NCBI GenBank assembly: GCA_047974165.1
Contig: JBKECB010000042.1
Coordinates: 1 to 6,759, forward strand
Direction: 5' to 3'
Length of the DNA stretch: 6,759 nucleotides
Source of the DNA: Lactovum sp047974165
GTDB lineage: Bacteria; Bacillota; Bacilli; Lactobacillales; Streptococcaceae
A program made the translations under genes and the position numbers. This document shows, piece by piece, positions 5,125 through 6,759 of this stretch; positions within the stretch are counted from its first letter, which is position 1, and the number at the start of each line of letters is the position of its first letter. The notes under the pieces were generated by a model. That model saw only the letters and a program-made list of their open reading frames with translations, searched no databases and had not been told where the DNA came from.

Positions 5125-5958
5125 ATGAAAAAGAAATATAAAAAAATTAGTTTAGTTGGACTTATCGCAGTAGGTCTCTTTGTACTCTCAGCCTGTTCAA
5201 AATCAGGTTTAGATTCTTCAAGTACAGGTCTTTGGAATCAGATTGTTTATTACTTTGCGGTCGTGATTCATTGGTTAAGCTTTGGTGGATCAATTGGCTT
5301 GGGGATTATTCTGATTACCTTGATTATTCGTACAGGGCTCTTGCCGATAATGAATATCCAGATAAAGTCTTCACAAAAGATGCAGGAACTCCAACCTCAA
5401 ATCAAGGCTCTCCAAGCGAAATATCCAGGCAAAGACATGACCTCACGTCAACAGATGCAAGAAGAACAGCAAAAGCTTTATGCTGAAAATAATGTCAATC
5501 CTTATGCCGGTTGTTTACCTATTTTGATACAGATGCCATTTTTATGGGCTTTATATCAAGCTTTGATTAATGTTGACTTTGTTGAGATTTGGAATGTTCC
5601 AGAGAACTTTATTTTATGGAATTTATCAGAAACAGATCCAACTTTTATCTTGCCGATTCTTGCGGCATTATTTACATTTTTGAGTTCTTATTTGATGTCA
5701 AAATCATCACCAGAACGTAACATGATGTCTCTTTCGATGATGGTTATTATGCCGGTTATGATTTTCTTTATGGCGATGACTTTTTCAGCCGGAGTTTCCT
5801 TATACTGGGTAGTTTCAAATGCCTTTCAAGTCTTACAAACTTTGTTAATTGCAAATCCTTATAAGATTATTGCCGAGCGTAAAGAAAAGCAGCAGATAAT
5901 TGTAGATAAGAAAAAAGCACATAAACGTGCTTTAAAGAAAATAAAAAATAAAAAATAA
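5125..5958 (+). CDS. yidC: Membrane protein insertase YidC/OxaA, lipoprotein, YidC1-like
   Basis: YidC inserts membrane proteins, alone or with the Sec translocon. The 277-residue protein has a lipoprotein signal with lipobox LSAC and the modified Cys at 24, as expected for Gram-positive YidC. The core follows the family: first core helix at about 56-78 with the groove arginine R69 (LIIRTGLLP), a cytoplasmic helical hairpin (79-125, rich in Gln and Lys), then helices at about 128-148, 173-191, 202-219 and 222-242, the last carrying GVSLYWVVSN. The tail is short and basic (13 Lys/Arg in the last 30 residues), which could contact ribosomal RNA. Streptococcaceae usually have two paralogues. The short tail and the rnpA/jag neighbourhood suggest the YidC1 type, but the second copy is not visible for comparison. 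Translation is probably coupled to rnpA, with a weak AAGAAG site overlapping its end. Confidence 0.93.
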   Translation: MKKKYKKISLVGLIAVGLFVLSACSKSGLDSSSTGLWNQIVYYFAVVIHWLSFGGSIGLGIILITLIIRTGLLPIMNIQIKSSQKMQELQPQIKALQAKYPGKDMTSRQQMQEEQQKLYAENNVNPYAGCLPILIQMPFLWALYQALINVDFVEIWNVPENFILWNLSETDPTFILPILAALFTFLSSYLMSKSSPERNMMSLSMMVIMPVMIFFMAMTFSAGVSLYWVVSNAFQVLQTLLIANPYKIIAERKEKQQIIVDKKKAHKRALKKIKNKK

Positions 5959-6011
5959 ATTAATTAATAATGGATAAAGAAAGAAACAAACTTTATTTAT
6001 AAGGAGGAAAT

Positions 6012-6759
6012 ATGGCTACTTATACTGGAAATACAGTTGAAGAAGCAATAGAGCGTGGTTTAAGACGCGAAGGGGTTGCTCGTGAAAACTCACATATTGA
6101 GATTGAACAGCGTGAATCAAATGGATTTTTAGGCTTAGGGCGTAAACGCGCGCGTGTAAATATTGAACCTATTCACGAAGAGACAGTTCGACGTGCCGAT
6201 CGTATGGCAACACGTCATGTTGACCAGTCAAATATGGAAATTGAACAGGCTGAGTCTGCGATGGAAGCAACCTTACGTTTAAATAAAGTAATTAAAGCAG
6301 TGCGTGAGGCTGGCATACAAGATGATAAGAGTTTGACAGAAGAAGAAAAAGAAGAAAAGATTAAAGAAATCAAAGCAACTGTTAAATCTCAAGAAAAAGA
6401 AAGTAGCCAAGTTGTGTCAGTACCTAAGTCGGATAATAGACACTCATCAAAAGATATTGATGAGCAGCGTATTATTGATACAATCTCAAACTATCTTTTA
6501 CAAATTACAGAGGGGATGGGGATTAAAGCTCAGATTAGCTGTAAAAAGTTAAAAAATAACTTATTATTTAATCTATCTTCTGCACAGGATGCCCTCTTAA
6601 TTGGAAAACATGGAAAGATTCTTGACAGTTTAGAGACGATGGCAAAAGCGCAGGCAAGTGTCTTAACAGTCAATCATATTAATGTTTCAGTAAACGTGGG
6701 TGATTATCGTGAAAAGCGTGAGCATTATTTAGTTGCCCTTGCTAAGCGAGCAGCTGATA
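6012..6759 (+). CDS. jag: RNA-binding protein Jag (KhpB/EloR), truncated by window end
   Basis: The first 249 codons are present with no stop before the edge. The Jag-N domain occupies about 1-52 with its signature GFLGLGRKRARV (38-49). A charged, Glu/Lys-rich linker follows (about 60-155, including EEEKEEKIKEIKA), then a KH domain (about 155-225) with the RNA-binding GxxG loop G198-K199-H200-G201. The R3H region begins at about 226 (DYREKREHYLVALAKRAA) and is cut off. In streptococci this protein (also called EloR or KhpB) binds RNA together with KhpA, links to peripheral cell elongation, and is a phosphorylation target of the StkP kinase. Whether the same holds here is inference. A strong AAGGAGG lies just ahead of the ATG. 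The 53-base gap from yidC has no convincing terminator, so jag is probably in the rnpA operon. Confidence 0.92.
   Translation, partial: MATYTGNTVEEAIERGLRREGVARENSHIEIEQRESNGFLGLGRKRARVNIEPIHEETVRRADRMATRHVDQSNMEIEQAESAMEATLRLNKVIKAVREAGIQDDKSLTEEEKEEKIKEIKATVKSQEKESSQVVSVPKSDNRHSSKDIDEQRIIDTISNYLLQITEGMGIKAQISCKKLKNNLLFNLSSAQDALLIGKHGKILDSLETMAKAQASVLTVNHINVSVNVGDYREKREHYLVALAKRAAD

Noticed and set aside
5232..5486. An 84-codon plus-strand frame inside yidC
   Set aside because: It lies out of frame within the coding sequence of YidC, whose membrane segments and motifs are intact throughout.
5974..5996. Hairpin ATAAAG/CTTTAT between yidC and jag as a terminator
   Set aside because: The stem is only six mostly A-T pairs with an 11-base loop and no proper T-run, so it is unlikely to end transcription. 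jag is more likely co-transcribed with yidC.

Overview
The window looks like low-GC chromosomal DNA of a lactic acid bacterium in Streptococcaceae, most probably Lactococcus or a close relative. The reasons are the gene order rnpA-yidC-jag with no rpmH ahead of rnpA, strong AAGGAGG-type ribosome binding sites, extended -10 promoters (TGnTATAAT), and streptococcal-type RnpA and YidC sequences. This assignment is inferred from content only.

Region 1 (1-1160) is a decaying cluster for an ABC-2 type exporter. It holds the C-terminal 171 codons of one membrane permease, which is open from the window edge. Next comes a short membrane-protein remnant, then a permease pseudogene broken by at least two in-frame stops and two frameshifts. 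A weak terminator-like hairpin closes the region.

Region 2 (1200-1630) has no protein gene. It contains the most unusual object in the window: a block of about 165 bases (1241-1408) at roughly 45% GC, followed by 200 bases at about 17% GC. The block has its own promoter (TTGACG, 17 bases, TATTAT), long-range complementary ends, a nested set of helices, a possible pseudoknot and a terminal run of seven Ts. I read it as a structured non-coding RNA. Its rod-like shape recalls 6S RNA, but I cannot identify it from primary sequence. Downstream lie a candidate CcpA (cre) site and the promoter of the next operon.

Region 3 (1602-4636) is a complete four-gene energy-coupling factor (ECF) vitamin/micronutrient importer operon: S component, EcfT, and two different EcfA ATPases. 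All genes overlap end to end, and a terminator has its loop at the last stop codon. The substrate is not recognisable. The two ATPases are complementary-degenerate: one has a canonical LSGGQ signature but Gln in place of the switch His, and the other keeps the His but has LSLAE in place of LSGGQ. This predicts one consensus and one degenerate ATP site in the heterodimer.

Region 4 (4741-6759) is the conserved rnpA-yidC-jag operon, covering tRNA 5' maturation, membrane protein insertion, and the KH/R3H RNA-binding regulator Jag (KhpB/EloR). An extended -10 promoter drives it. RnpA starts at a TTG codon. Jag runs off the right edge within its R3H region.
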